Shown: positions 34,357 to 43,476 of the stretch, one piece after another
How positions within the stretch are numbered: position 1 is the first letter of the stretch
Layout of the letters: the number at the start of each line of letters is the position of its first letter
Assembly: GCF_000472425.1 (NCBI RefSeq)
Contig: NZ_AXAI01000001.1
Location: 62,001 to 126,000, forward strand
Length of the DNA: 64,000 nt
Source of the DNA: Bradyrhizobium sp. Tv2a-2
GTDB lineage: Bacteria; Pseudomonadota; Alphaproteobacteria; Rhizobiales; Xanthobacteraceae
Reading direction: 5' to 3'
Program-made: the position numbers and the translations under genes
Notes under the pieces: model-generated
Database searches by the model: none
The model's input: the letters and a program-made list of their open reading frames with translations, nothing else
What the model was told of the DNA's origin: nothing

Positions 34357-36534
34357 CTACGGCGTCTGGCCCGATGCTGTCGCTTCCTGCGAGATCGCGC
34401 GCTGGTCGGTGTTTGCGATCAGCGGACCGCCGTTGCCGAAGCGGGCGCGATAGACTGCGAGATTCTCCATCACCCGCTGCACGTAGTTACGCGTCTCGGA
34501 GAAGGGGATACGCTCGACCCAGTCGACCGGATCGACATTGGGATCGCGCGGATCGCCATAGGCCTTGATCCAGTCGCGCACCCGGCCGCGGCCGGCATTG
34601 TAGCCGGCAAAGGTCATGATCTGCGAGCCCTTGTATTCGGACAATAACGCGCTGAGCTCGGCTGCACCCATCTGGGTGTTGTAGACGGGATCGGAGACCA
34701 TGCGGTCCCAGTCATATTCGACGCCGAAACGCTTGGCGGTGTCGCGCCCGGCTTCCGGGGTGACCTGCATCAGGCCGACGGCGTTGGCCGAGGACTTGTC
34801 CTTCTGGTTGAAGGCGCTCTCGGTGCGAGCAACCGAGTAGATGATGCTGCGATCGATCGCCGGCCCCACCGGCGTGTGCGCCGGGATACCGATGGTCGGG
34901 AACGCATAGGCGTCCACCGGCAGCCCGCGCCCGAGCGCGGTCTTGCCGAGCTCGAGCATGGCGCGCGCGTCATTGTGGCGGCCGGTGACGTCGGCCACCG
35001 CCGACAATGTCGCGACGTCGTTGGAGTCCTCGGCGAGGTCGATGACGAAGCTCACAAGCACCTCGCGTTCGCCGAGGGTATAGAGCATGTCGGCGGCGCG
35101 GACGATCTCGTCCGAAGGCTGTGCCCGCTGCGCCTCGTCGCCCTGCGGCTCGCGCACCTCCATGCGATTCATGCCGAGCCGCGCGCGCGCCAGCTGGCCG
35201 TAATAAGCCGTCGATTGCCGCGCGGCGGCCTCATAGTTCGCCCGCATGGTCAAGAGATCGCCGACCGCTTCGGCCGCCCGGCCGCGCCAGTAATTCGCGC
35301 GGGCAAGCGTGATCGGGTTGGCACAGCCCTCGTCGATATGGATGAAATGCGCCATCGCCGTGCGCGGATCGTTGAGGTAGCGCAGCGCGATCCAGCCCGA
35401 CATGAAATGTTGGTCGGCGCGGTAGTTGTCACTGGCTGGCGTCGCTGCCGTGCGCGCCAGCTCGTAGGCCCCCTGGACGTCACCCTGATCAAGCAGCTTG
35501 CGCGCCAGCAGGCGCCGAACACGCCACCATTCATCAGTGTCCTGCAGCGGCATGGTCGCCTGCGGGGCCGCGAGCACCAGCCGGCTCGCCTCCACGATTT
35601 TGTCCTTCTTCATCAGCCATTGCACGCGGCACAAGACATAGCCGAGATCATCGCGAGCGCCTGACGCGACGTCCTCGAGCCGGTCGCCGGCCTTGTCGTC
35701 ATTGCCCTTTACCGTGCTGCAGGCCTTCACGATCGCGACCGCATTGTCGTCGACATGATGCGCGGCGCGCATCGCGGCGCCAAAGTCCTTGGCGCCGATG
35801 CGCTTGTCCATGCGCGCCTGGAAATCTTCACGTGTCAGGAGATTACCAAACGCGTCCAGCACCTCGCCTTCGCTGCGTTCGGTCAATTCCTCGGAGCGCC
35901 AGGCCTCGCTTATCAGGCGCTGCGCCCCGTCGCGGTCGCCTTCGTTCAGACGGACGCGCGCCAGCGCGAACTTGCCCTTGGCGGTGAACGGACGATCGCT
36001 GGTGAAATTGTGCACGGTAGCCGCATCGGCCTTCTCCTGCCACAGCCGCGCCTCGGCGCGGCGGCGCATCAGGGTGACGCCGGGCCAATCCGAATTGTCC
36101 ACAATGAAGGACGCATAGCGGCCGAACGGCGCCTGCGAGTCCGGGTGGCGCAGGATGAACCACTCGGCGAGCTTGCGTGCAGCAGGATCGGCAATGGTCT
36201 TTTCCGCGACCGTCGCGTCCGACGTCTTGCCCTGCCGCGACAGGTCGATGACGTCCTTCAGCACGCCGAGATCGCCGGTGAAGCGCGGCGCGTCTTCCTC
36301 GTCGGACTTGTCCTTCTTGCGCCGCTTGTCGGCGATGCGTTCCTTCTTGCCCTTCTTGAGACCGGCCTCTTGCTTCGGCGAAGAACTGTGCTCGTGGCGC
36401 GCATCGCGCGCAGCCTCGGCTTTCTTCTCGTGAGATACTGGCTTGTGGCGGCTCGCGGCGATCGCATCGCTCGACGGACTGGCGAGAACGGCCAACACAA
36501 ACAGACAAGGCAACGGCCGGAACAGCTGGTTCAT
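34357..36534 (-). CDS. slt: Soluble lytic murein transglycosylase
   Basis: Periplasmic peptidoglycan-cleaving enzyme of 725 residues from the ATG at 36534; a longer frame upstream lacks homology. A signal peptide (RPLPCLFVLAVLASPSSDAIAA) is followed by a Lys/Arg/Glu-rich low-complexity stretch to about residue 80. A long alpha-helical superhelix comes next, then a C-terminal SLT domain with the catalytic glutamate in SVARTESAFNQ, then SSANAVGLMQVTPEAG and FAGYNAGRGRV. This architecture matches Slt70. The basic linker after the signal peptide is longer than in E. coli Slt. It is convergent with the MFS remnant. Confidence 0.92.
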   Translation of the reverse strand: MNQLFRPLPCLFVLAVLASPSSDAIAASRHKPVSHEKKAEAARDARHEHSSSPKQEAGLKKGKKERIADKRRKKDKSDEEDAPRFTGDLGVLKDVIDLSRQGKTSDATVAEKTIADPAARKLAEWFILRHPDSQAPFGRYASFIVDNSDWPGVTLMRRRAEARLWQEKADAATVHNFTSDRPFTAKGKFALARVRLNEGDRDGAQRLISEAWRSEELTERSEGEVLDAFGNLLTREDFQARMDKRIGAKDFGAAMRAAHHVDDNAVAIVKACSTVKGNDDKAGDRLEDVASGARDDLGYVLCRVQWLMKKDKIVEASRLVLAAPQATMPLQDTDEWWRVRRLLARKLLDQGDVQGAYELARTAATPASDNYRADQHFMSGWIALRYLNDPRTAMAHFIHIDEGCANPITLARANYWRGRAAEAVGDLLTMRANYEAAARQSTAYYGQLARARLGMNRMEVREPQGDEAQRAQPSDEIVRAADMLYTLGEREVLVSFVIDLAEDSNDVATLSAVADVTGRHNDARAMLELGKTALGRGLPVDAYAFPTIGIPAHTPVGPAIDRSIIYSVARTESAFNQKDKSSANAVGLMQVTPEAGRDTAKRFGVEYDWDRMVSDPVYNTQMGAAELSALLSEYKGSQIMTFAGYNAGRGRVRDWIKAYGDPRDPNVDPVDWVERIPFSETRNYVQRVMENLAVYRARFGNGGPLIANTDQRAISQEATASGQTP

Positions 36535-36702
36535 TCCGAGGTCCCCCCCTTGCGAACCGACCGACGCAAACCCCTTCCGGGATCGCACGATCTGTCCGGT
36601 TGAGTACAGTGAGACTAGCACAACCGTGATTCGCTTCTGTCACGCCAAGGCAACAACATCCGCAAATCGATTTATAACAGCCGGAAACCAGTATCATTAC
36701 GG

Positions 36703-36718
36703 GACATCAGATGATGTC
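36703..36718. promoter_or_regulatory. Dyad symmetry between slt and helicase genes
   Basis: GACATCAGATGATGTC has perfect 7-bp arms around a 2-bp centre. It lies in the 388-bp divergent region, 169 bp from the slt start and 205 bp from the helicase start. It could bind a dimeric regulator. Otherwise the region 36535-36922 is AT-richer than its surroundings and must contain both promoters; I assign none. Confidence 0.3.
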
Positions 36719-36922
36719 ACGCCGCATTTCCGCCTTATTGCAACGAGCCTCGCAGCTTCGATTCCGCTAACTTGCGGGAAAATACGACATGCGTGAGGCA
36801 CGCGCGCGTAAAGCGTGCCAGCATGGCGATCTGATGTCTTACGAAAGATAAAGATCCGTGGCGCCCGACGCGCATTTGCTCTCGCCGGTGGAATCGCTGA
36901 TTCTGGTTCGAAGGGGCGATTC

Positions 36923-38986
36923 GTGCAGGCCACGGCAGCGACATATCTTGATGGACTGAATTCCGCGCAGCGCCGTGCTGTCGAGCACGGCGTCGGCGAT
37001 GACGCGGTGGCACGCCCCCTGCTCGTGATTGCCGGCGCCGGCTCCGGCAAGACCAACACCCTCGCCCATCGTGTCGCACATCTGATGGTGAACGGCGCCG
37101 ATCCCAGGCGCATCCTGCTCATGACTTTCTCGCGCCGCGCGGCGAGCGAGATGAAGGCCCGCGTCGAGCGCATCGCGCGCAAGGTGATCGGCGAGACCTC
37201 GTCGGCAATGACGGACGCGTTGACCTGGGCCGGCACTTTTCACGGCATCGGCGCGCGGCTGTTGCGCGAGCATGCCGAGCGGATCGGACTCGATCCCGTC
37301 TTCACCATCCACGACCGCGAGGATTCCGCCGACCTGATGAACCTGGTCCGCCACGACCTCGGCTTCTCCAAAACCGAGCGACGCTTCCCGGCCAAGGGCA
37401 CCTGCGTTGCGATCTATTCCCGTTGCGTCAATGCCGACACATCGCTGGAGAAGGTGCTGGGGCTCGCGTACCCCTGGTGTGCCGGCTGGGCCGGCGAGCT
37501 GAAGCAGCTGTTTTCCGCCTATGTCGAGGCCAAGCAGGCGCAAAAAGTGCTCGATTACGACGACCTGCTCCTGTACTGGGCGCAGATGATGTCAGATGCA
37601 ACGCTCGCATCGGAAGTCGGCGAACGCTTCGACCATGTGCTGGTCGACGAGTATCAGGACACCAACCGCCTGCAGTCCTCGATCCTGCTGGCGCTGCGGC
37701 CGCAGGGACATGGCCTCACAGTGGTCGGCGACGATGCGCAGTCAATTTATTCGTTTCGTGCCGCCACCGTACGTAACATCCTCGACTTCCCCGACCACTT
37801 CACCCCGCGCGCCGAGATCGTCACGCTCGACCGCAACTATCGTTCGACGCAATCAATCCTCGCTGCCGCCAACGGCGTCATCAGCCTGGCAAAGGAGCGG
37901 TTCACCAAGAACCTCTGGACCGAGCGGACCTCGGCGCAAAAGCCTTATCTCGTCGCGGTGCGCGACGAGGCCGACCAGGCGCGTTATGTAGTCGAAAAGG
38001 TGCTTGAGCATCGCGAGCAGGGCTCGCTGTTGAAGCAGCAGGCGGTGCTGTTCCGCACCTCCTCGCATTCGGGCCCGCTGGAGATCGAGCTGACCCGCCG
38101 CAACATTCCCTTCGTGAAATTCGGCGGCCTGAAATTCCTCGATGCCGCCCATGTCAAGGACGTGCTGGCTCTGCTGCGCTTTGCCGAGAACCCGCGCGAC
38201 CGCATCGCAGGCTTCCGTATCCTGCATCTCTTGCCCGGCGTCGGTCCCGCGACCGCGCAGAAAGTGCTCGACGCCATCGCAGATGCCGCCGACCCGGCCG
38301 CAGCGCTTGGCGCGATGCCTGCGCCGCAGCGCGCCGGCGGCGACTGGGCCTGTTTTGTCGAAACGGTTACGGGCTTGCGCGATTGCCGCTGGCCGACCGA
38401 TCTCGAGCTCGCCCGCCTCTGGTACCAGCCGCATCTCGAGCGCATCCATGACGACGCGGAAACGCGTCGCGCCGATCTCGTGCAGCTGGAGCAGATCGCA
38501 AGCGGCTATGCCTCGCGCGAGCGCTTCCTGACCGAGCTCACGCTCGACCCGCCTGACGCCACCAGCGACCAGGCCGGCGTGCCGCTGCTCGACGAGGATT
38601 ATCTCATCCTCTCCACCATCCATTCCGCCAAGGGCCAGGAGTGGAAGCAGGTGTTCGTGCTCAACGTGGTCGACGGCTGCATCCCGTCGGATCTCGGCGT
38701 CGGCACCTCGGCCGAGATGGAGGAGGAGCGCCGCCTGCTTTATGTCGCGATGACCCGCGCCAAGGATGATCTGCATCTGGTCGTGCCGCAGCGCTTCTTC
38801 ACTCATAACCAGAGTGCGCAAGGCGACCGCCACCTGTACGCTGCCCGCACCCGCTTCATTCCGGAAGGCCTGCTGCAATTGTTCGAGCGCACCAGCTGGC
38901 CGAAGGCGGCGGAAGCCGCAGCAAGAGCCGCAAGCCAGGGCCCGCGGATCGATCTGGCCGCGCGGATGCGGGACCGCTGGCGGTAG
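36923..38986 (+). CDS. UvrD/Rep-family ATP-dependent DNA helicase
   Basis: Superfamily 1A 3'-5' helicase, 687 residues from a GTG preceded by AAGGGG; an ATG at 36815 would add 36 residues with no family match. All SF1 motifs are present: Q-type LNSAQRRAVEHG, Walker A VIAGAGSGKTNTLAHR, motif Ia LLMTFSRRAASEM, Walker B VDEYQDTNRLQ, motif III VVGDDAQSIYSFRAA, motif IV LDRNYRSTQSIL, motif V STIHSAKGQEW and motif VI LLYVAMTRAKDDLHL. It has the length and order of UvrD/PcrA-type enzymes but a shorter C-terminus. The role is probably DNA repair or replication restart; this may be an additional copy beside the main UvrD. Confidence 0.92.
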   Translation: MQATAATYLDGLNSAQRRAVEHGVGDDAVARPLLVIAGAGSGKTNTLAHRVAHLMVNGADPRRILLMTFSRRAASEMKARVERIARKVIGETSSAMTDALTWAGTFHGIGARLLREHAERIGLDPVFTIHDREDSADLMNLVRHDLGFSKTERRFPAKGTCVAIYSRCVNADTSLEKVLGLAYPWCAGWAGELKQLFSAYVEAKQAQKVLDYDDLLLYWAQMMSDATLASEVGERFDHVLVDEYQDTNRLQSSILLALRPQGHGLTVVGDDAQSIYSFRAATVRNILDFPDHFTPRAEIVTLDRNYRSTQSILAAANGVISLAKERFTKNLWTERTSAQKPYLVAVRDEADQARYVVEKVLEHREQGSLLKQQAVLFRTSSHSGPLEIELTRRNIPFVKFGGLKFLDAAHVKDVLALLRFAENPRDRIAGFRILHLLPGVGPATAQKVLDAIADAADPAAALGAMPAPQRAGGDWACFVETVTGLRDCRWPTDLELARLWYQPHLERIHDDAETRRADLVQLEQIASGYASRERFLTELTLDPPDATSDQAGVPLLDEDYLILSTIHSAKGQEWKQVFVLNVVDGCIPSDLGVGTSAEMEEERRLLYVAMTRAKDDLHLVVPQRFFTHNQSAQGDRHLYAARTRFIPEGLLQLFERTSWPKAAEAAARAASQGPRIDLAARMRDRWR

Positions 38987-39055
38987 CGGCCCTTGCCGAT
39001 GCATCTCGCCGCCATAGATTACGCGGCACAATCTTGATTGTCCGGGAGATGGACG

Positions 39056-39790
39056 ATGACCGCAGAGACATTAAAAGGACGAGTGGCGCTGGTGACCGGC
39101 GGGTCGCGCGGGATCGGCGCGGCGATCGCACAGGACCTCGCGCGCGCAGGTGCCGCTGTCGCCGTCAATTATCGCGCCCGGGCCGACGAGGCCAATGCCG
39201 TGGTCGAAGCGCTGCGGCGTGCCGGCGCGAAGGCGATCGCTGTTCAGGCCGACGTCTCGCAGACGGCCGAGGTCGCAAAGATGGTCGCGCGCGTGACGTC
39301 CGAGCTTGGCCCGATCGACATCCTGGTCAACAATGCCGGTATCGCCCTCACCCGCGGCGTCGATGATCTCACCGAGGCCCACTTCGACCAGACCATCGCG
39401 GTGAACCTGAAGTCGGTCTTCCTGTGCACGCAGGCGGTGCTGCCGATGATGCGGCAGAGGAAATGGGGACGCATCGTCAACATATCCTCGGGCGCGGCGC
39501 GCGGCGCCGGCGCGATCGGCCCGCACTACAATGCCTCGAAAGCCGGCATGGAGGGCCTGACGCGCGGCTATGCCGCGCGCCTCGTCAAGGAAGGCATCAC
39601 CGTCAATGCGGTCGCGCCGTCGCTGATCGAGACCGACATGATGAAGGGCCAGCCCAATCTCGCCAGCCGCATTCCGCTCGGCCGATTAGGCCAACCTGAA
39701 GAGGTGTCCAAGGCGGTGATGATGCTGATTGACAACCCCTACATGACCGGCCAGACCGTTGCCATGAGCGGCGGCATGGCCTTCAACTAG
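39056..39790 (+). CDS. SDR-family oxidoreductase (FabG-like)
   Basis: Short-chain dehydrogenase/reductase of 244 residues. The cofactor motif VTGGSRGIGAAIA lies near 12-24, NNAG near 88, the catalytic serine region NISSGAARGAGAIG near 140 and YNASKAG (YxxxK) near 155. It ends in the usual TGQTVAMSGGM segment. The ATG follows GGGAGATGGACG. It resembles 3-oxoacyl-ACP reductases, but its isolated position rules out a firm FabG call. Two more genes follow at short distance (19 bp, then overlapping), so it leads a three-gene operon. Confidence 0.93.
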   Translation: MTAETLKGRVALVTGGSRGIGAAIAQDLARAGAAVAVNYRARADEANAVVEALRRAGAKAIAVQADVSQTAEVAKMVARVTSELGPIDILVNNAGIALTRGVDDLTEAHFDQTIAVNLKSVFLCTQAVLPMMRQRKWGRIVNISSGAARGAGAIGPHYNASKAGMEGLTRGYAARLVKEGITVNAVAPSLIETDMMKGQPNLASRIPLGRLGQPEEVSKAVMMLIDNPYMTGQTVAMSGGMAFN

Positions 39791-39809
39791 TATTCGCGGG
39801 AGATCGATC

Positions 39810-40277
39810 GTGAGCGTTCCCGTCATTGAGCAAGCCAAAATCCAGGCCCAGATCCTGGTCCCTCTCATTAAGACGTTGCAGGTGGAATTGGGCGAGGAAC
39901 GGGCAAATGCCCTTGTTCGGAGTGCCCTCGGTGAGACCTATCGCCGTTACGGCGAAGAATTCTGGCGAGCGAAGAACGACAAGAACCTCGGCAAGACCAT
40001 GGCATCTGCGTTCGCCACTTACGCCCGCGACGACGCGCTTGATTATAGCGTGATCGAGCAGTCGCAGGATGTCTTTGAGATCGACGTTACGGGATGCAGA
40101 TATGCCGAGTTCTACAAGGAACTGGGCGAACCCGAGCTCGGATTCCTGCTGGTCTGCGGCGCGGATTTCGATACGGCCGCGGGATTCGATCCCGACATCA
40201 AGCTCACGCGCACGCAAACCATCATGCAGGGCGCCAGCCACTGCGATTTTCGCTACAGGCGATTGAAGGAAACATGA
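39810..40277 (+). CDS. L-2-amino-thiazoline-4-carboxylic acid hydrolase-like protein
   Basis: 155 residues from a GTG start. The C-terminal half has the pattern I associate with the ATC-hydrolase family: CRYAEFYKELGEPELGFLLV, then DFDTAAGFDPDIKLTRTQT and the closing MQGASHCDFRYR, with Cys and His likely at the active site. The family is named for an enzyme that opens 2-amino-thiazoline-4-carboxylate on the way to cysteine; most members, including this one, have no tested substrate. It lies 19 bp after the SDR gene and overlaps the HAD gene by four bases. Confidence 0.75.
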   Translation: MSVPVIEQAKIQAQILVPLIKTLQVELGEERANALVRSALGETYRRYGEEFWRAKNDKNLGKTMASAFATYARDDALDYSVIEQSQDVFEIDVTGCRYAEFYKELGEPELGFLLVCGADFDTAAGFDPDIKLTRTQTIMQGASHCDFRYRRLKET

Positions 40278-40933
40278 CCCTTCCCCGCAAGGCCCAGGCC
40301 GTCGTCTTCGACATGGACGGCCTGCTCTTCAATACCGAAGCGATCTATCGTGATGCGACCATCAGTGTGGCGCGCGAAGCCGGCTATCAGCTGCCGCTCG
40401 ACTTCTACCTGGCCACCATCGGCCTGCCCGGCGAAGCGACGCGGGCCCGCTTCGGCGAGCTGTTCGGTAACGCCTTCGACTTCGACGGCTTCTGGTCGGC
40501 TTCGACGCAGCGCTTTCGCGAAGCCACCGCCGCGCAGCTTTACCTCAAGGCCGGCGTGATCGAGCTGCTCGACCTGCTGGACGAGTTGCAATTGCCGCGC
40601 GCCATCGCGACGTCCTCGCGCCACGAGGACGCGCGGCACCATCTCGACACACACGGCCTGCATGATCGCTTCCATGCCATCGTCGCGCATGGCGACTACG
40701 CGCAGGGCAAGCCAAATCCCGATCCATTTCTGAAGGCCGCCGAGCGGCTCGGCGTCGATCCCGCGCTGTGCCTTGCGCTCGAAGACTCCCACAACGGCGT
40801 ACGAGCGGCATCCCGCGCGGGCATGATGACCGTCATGGTCCCCGACCTGCTCGCGCCGGATTCCGAAATGCAGAGCCTGTGCCTGTGCATTGCCCGCAAT
40901 CTGCACGAGGTCTGCAGCCTGATTAGGCAATAG
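40274..40933 (+). CDS. HAD-superfamily phosphatase / phosphomutase-like
   Basis: 219-residue haloacid-dehalogenase-type hydrolase, class with a small alpha-helical cap. Motif I is VVFDMDGLLFNTE (nucleophile and general-acid aspartates), motif II is IATSSR, motif III contains GKPNPDPFLKAAERLG, and motif IV is LALEDSHNGVRAA. This matches the GPH/beta-phosphoglucomutase subgroup. The start overlaps the ATC-hydrolase-like gene (ATGA) after AAGGAAAC. Substrate unknown. Confidence 0.93.
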   Translation: MTLPRKAQAVVFDMDGLLFNTEAIYRDATISVAREAGYQLPLDFYLATIGLPGEATRARFGELFGNAFDFDGFWSASTQRFREATAAQLYLKAGVIELLDLLDELQLPRAIATSSRHEDARHHLDTHGLHDRFHAIVAHGDYAQGKPNPDPFLKAAERLGVDPALCLALEDSHNGVRAASRAGMMTVMVPDLLAPDSEMQSLCLCIARNLHEVCSLIRQ

Positions 40934-41253
40934 AGCAGATCGCGCGCCGTCGGACGCATCTCGTGCGCGACGACGCACACCTTTCGACTACATCACACTG
41001 CGCGTCACATCGGAGCCATCACGGATCGAAAATGCGCCATCAAAGCGGCGCGCATCGCTGAGCCGCTCCGCATGAGGTCAAGGGCAGTCTGTCAAAAAAC
41101 AGGCCAAAAATCACGATAATTTCACGGCAAGCTACGCAATCTCAGCACCAACGTGCAGGAGACACACCTGCGTGCAGCAAACGCTCCGGCGAGCAAGAGA
41201 CACGTTGGAGTGCGAAACACGCAAAGGTGCGCGACAATTGCGAAAGATCTGTG
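40934..41253. other. Gene-free region before the haem peroxidase
   Basis: About 320 bp with no credible coding frame. It is AT-richer around 41080-41130. GCAGG...CCTGC forms a short inverted repeat at 41155-41171 with 7 bp between the arms. It should contain the peroxidase promoter and any operator for it; I could not assign -35/-10 elements. Confidence 0.5.
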
Positions 41254-43023
41254 ATGACCGTGCACAGCATCGATGCATCCTCTCTCAAAGCTGCCGCCGA
41301 TGCATCGGTTGGCAGCGATGCCGGCACTGCAAATCCGCAACCCGCAATGGCTTCCGGATTTCGCCATTTTCTCGACACGCCGCTTGCTTCACAGCGCTTC
41401 CGCGTGTTCGGCATCGATCCGCTGGTATCGCCGGCGCATCTTTCTGAAATTCGCGCGCTGATGAACCGCCTCTCGCGGCGGATGGATGCCGAGATCCGCT
41501 GGCCGCAGCACGGGGACCCGTCGATCGAGCATTGGGAAAATCCGACGATTCCCTCGGGCTATACATATCTCCTGCAGTTCATCGCCCACGATCTCGTGCA
41601 CTCCGCGATGCCGCTGTCGATCACTGGCGAGCTTGGCGCAGTTGCCAATGCACGCCGCGCGCCGCTCCTGCTCGAGAGCTTCTACGGCCACGGCCCGGTC
41701 GGATCGCCGCATCTCTATGCACTCGACGCCCCCACCGACGACCGCCGCACCAAGCTGCGATTGGGCCGCATGCGTTGGAAGTTCGCCAATGGCGATGGGT
41801 CAAAGGACAACACCAACAACATGAAATGCCCGTTCCGCGACATCGCACGAACGCGCGTCGAAGACCTCACCGGAATCGATCGCGACAGGGGCGCCCGCGT
41901 CGCGCTGACTGAGGCGCTAGTCGCCGACCCGCGCAACGATGATCATGCCATCATTTCGCAGCTGACGGCGCTGTTTGCGTTGCTGCATAACGGCCTGACC
42001 GACATCGCCCGCCGCGGCGAACCGGTGAGCCACGCGAACGGCCGCTTCGGCGCAGCGTACAAGCGCTTCCTTTGCGCACGCGACGCGCTGACTGCGATCT
42101 ACCACCACATCATCCGCACCGATGTGATGCGCCGTGTGCTTCACCCTGCGATCCATGCCGCCTATGCCGGCGCCAATCCGTGGTTCATGGATCGGCATTC
42201 GGCCGGCGACTGGGAGATCCCGTTCGAGTTCTCCCATGGCGCGTTCCGCTTCGGCCACGCCATGGTGCGGCCAGAATACCGCATCAACGACCAGTCGAGG
42301 CACGACCTCAACAACACTCTGGAAAAGTCCAGCGCGAACGATCCGCTCAACATGCCACTCGACGACACCTGGATGGTGCAGTGGTCGCGGTTCTTTCCCA
42401 TCAACGACTCCGAGCCGAATTTCAGCCGCCGCATCGGTCCCTACCTCAGCGACGCACTCGGCAACGACCAGATCTTCTATGCTTTCGATGCGACCGAGCG
42501 CGTCGGCCTGCTTTATCGCGACCTCCTTGGTGCTTCGCTCGCCGGCATGTGGTCGGTCGATGCGCTGATCGCCGAGATCGGGCGGCGCAGGCCCGATTTC
42601 GTCGCTCAATCGCGACTGCTGGCCGATCGCGCCTACCGGGTCGGCGCTCTGCGCCAATGGCTTAGCTCGGCTCCGACTTATGGCAACCTCGGCGACGACG
42701 ACATCGAGACCATCTCGAACGACCCGCCGCTGCCGTTTTTCATCCTGTTCGAAGCGATGCAACAGGAGAGCGCAGCCGGCCTCCATCTAGGCCCGCTCGG
42801 CTCGATCATAACAGCCGAGGTGATCTTTGCTGCGCTCGAAGGTGCGCGCGCCTCCGTTGGATATGCCGCAGGACCACTTGCCGCGCAACTCGCGCAACTC
42901 TCCAGGAATTACTACGCCGCAAATGTTTTCTCGGAAATCCCCGACATCGCAAGCATGGCGCAGCTGGTGGAATGGACCGCTGAAATTGCCGACTTGAAGC
43001 AAGCCGTGCCCGCATTTTTGTGA
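41254..43023 (+). CDS. Animal-type haem peroxidase
   Basis: 589-residue protein of the peroxidase-cyclooxygenase superfamily, the fold of myeloperoxidase and bacterial peroxicins. LLQFIAHDLVHS at 106-117 supplies the distal Gln108/His112, with Asp113 at the haem-linking position (compare WGQxxDHD). FRFGHAMVRPEY carries the proximal histidine, about His335. A run rich in His and Asp (QLTALFALLHNGLTDIA; LCARDALTAIYHHII) matches the family core. No signal peptide is evident, so it may be cytoplasmic or exported by another route. A GTG nine codons upstream is an alternative start. It is followed by a hairpin and an unknown gene on the same strand. Confidence 0.88.
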   Translation: MTVHSIDASSLKAAADASVGSDAGTANPQPAMASGFRHFLDTPLASQRFRVFGIDPLVSPAHLSEIRALMNRLSRRMDAEIRWPQHGDPSIEHWENPTIPSGYTYLLQFIAHDLVHSAMPLSITGELGAVANARRAPLLLESFYGHGPVGSPHLYALDAPTDDRRTKLRLGRMRWKFANGDGSKDNTNNMKCPFRDIARTRVEDLTGIDRDRGARVALTEALVADPRNDDHAIISQLTALFALLHNGLTDIARRGEPVSHANGRFGAAYKRFLCARDALTAIYHHIIRTDVMRRVLHPAIHAAYAGANPWFMDRHSAGDWEIPFEFSHGAFRFGHAMVRPEYRINDQSRHDLNNTLEKSSANDPLNMPLDDTWMVQWSRFFPINDSEPNFSRRIGPYLSDALGNDQIFYAFDATERVGLLYRDLLGASLAGMWSVDALIAEIGRRRPDFVAQSRLLADRAYRVGALRQWLSSAPTYGNLGDDDIETISNDPPLPFFILFEAMQQESAAGLHLGPLGSIITAEVIFAALEGARASVGYAAGPLAAQLAQLSRNYYAANVFSEIPDIASMAQLVEWTAEIADLKQAVPAFL

Positions 43024-43043
43024 GGCGGAATTGTTCCGCCTCA
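43021..43043 (+). promoter_or_regulatory. Perfect hairpin over the peroxidase stop codon
   Basis: Two 10-nt arms (TGAGGCGGAA and TTCCGCCTCA) pair perfectly around TTG. The first three bases are the peroxidase stop codon, and the next gene's ribosome site (GGAGGAG) starts 10 bp after the hairpin. No U-run follows, so an intercistronic stabiliser or attenuator fits better than an intrinsic terminator. Confidence 0.6.
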
Positions 43044-43065
43044 CGCAACCCCGGAGGAGTCGAAC

Positions 43066-43476
43066 ATGCGTATTGAACGGCTGCAGATCACCAATCACGA
43101 GCGTTGGGGCAGGCTGGTGAAGACCTGGTCGACAGGCAAGAACTATCTAGATGACGACAACGAGTATCCGGTGCCGGAAACCGTCGAGCAGTTCAAGGAG
43201 CAGCTTGCCAAGGCACAGGTGTTTGCGACCGTGCCGGAGCGCTTCAAGCACATCCAGTTCGTGACGTCGGAGCAGGACACGCTGCTGCTCAAGCTGCCGC
43301 CCAAGGTCATGATCGAGGATTCCGAGGCGATGCTGAGCGAGCCCGGCTCGACCTATCCGATTCCGCCGTTCTACAAGCGTCTGTTCAACGGCGCCGACCC
43401 GGTCATCCCGGAGAGCGAGAAGTTCAAGGTGCATGCCGAGCGCATCGGCGACTACACGATCAGCCTCTGCGCGTGA
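43066..43476 (+). CDS. Conserved-looking unknown protein downstream of the haem peroxidase
   Basis: 136-residue soluble protein without signal peptide or membrane segment, after a strong ribosome site (GGAGGAGTCGAAC). It is rich in charged residues and proline, with segments such as TWSTGKNYLDDDNEYPVP and PGSTYPIPPFYKRLFNGADP, and ends in ISLCA. I do not recognise the family. The 42-bp distance from the peroxidase and the hairpin between them suggest one transcript, so it may be a partner or accessory subunit. Its last 25 bp overlap the convergent BTAD-regulator gene. Confidence 0.8.
   Translation: MRIERLQITNHERWGRLVKTWSTGKNYLDDDNEYPVPETVEQFKEQLAKAQVFATVPERFKHIQFVTSEQDTLLLKLPPKVMIEDSEAMLSEPGSTYPIPPFYKRLFNGADPVIPESEKFKVHAERIGDYTISLCA

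Noticed and set aside
43066..43476. 136-residue protein as a classic RiPP precursor for the YcaO enzyme
   Set aside because: No leader-cleavage motif and no Cys/Ser/Thr-rich core; it lies on the other strand beside the peroxidase. Kept only as a possible protein substrate.
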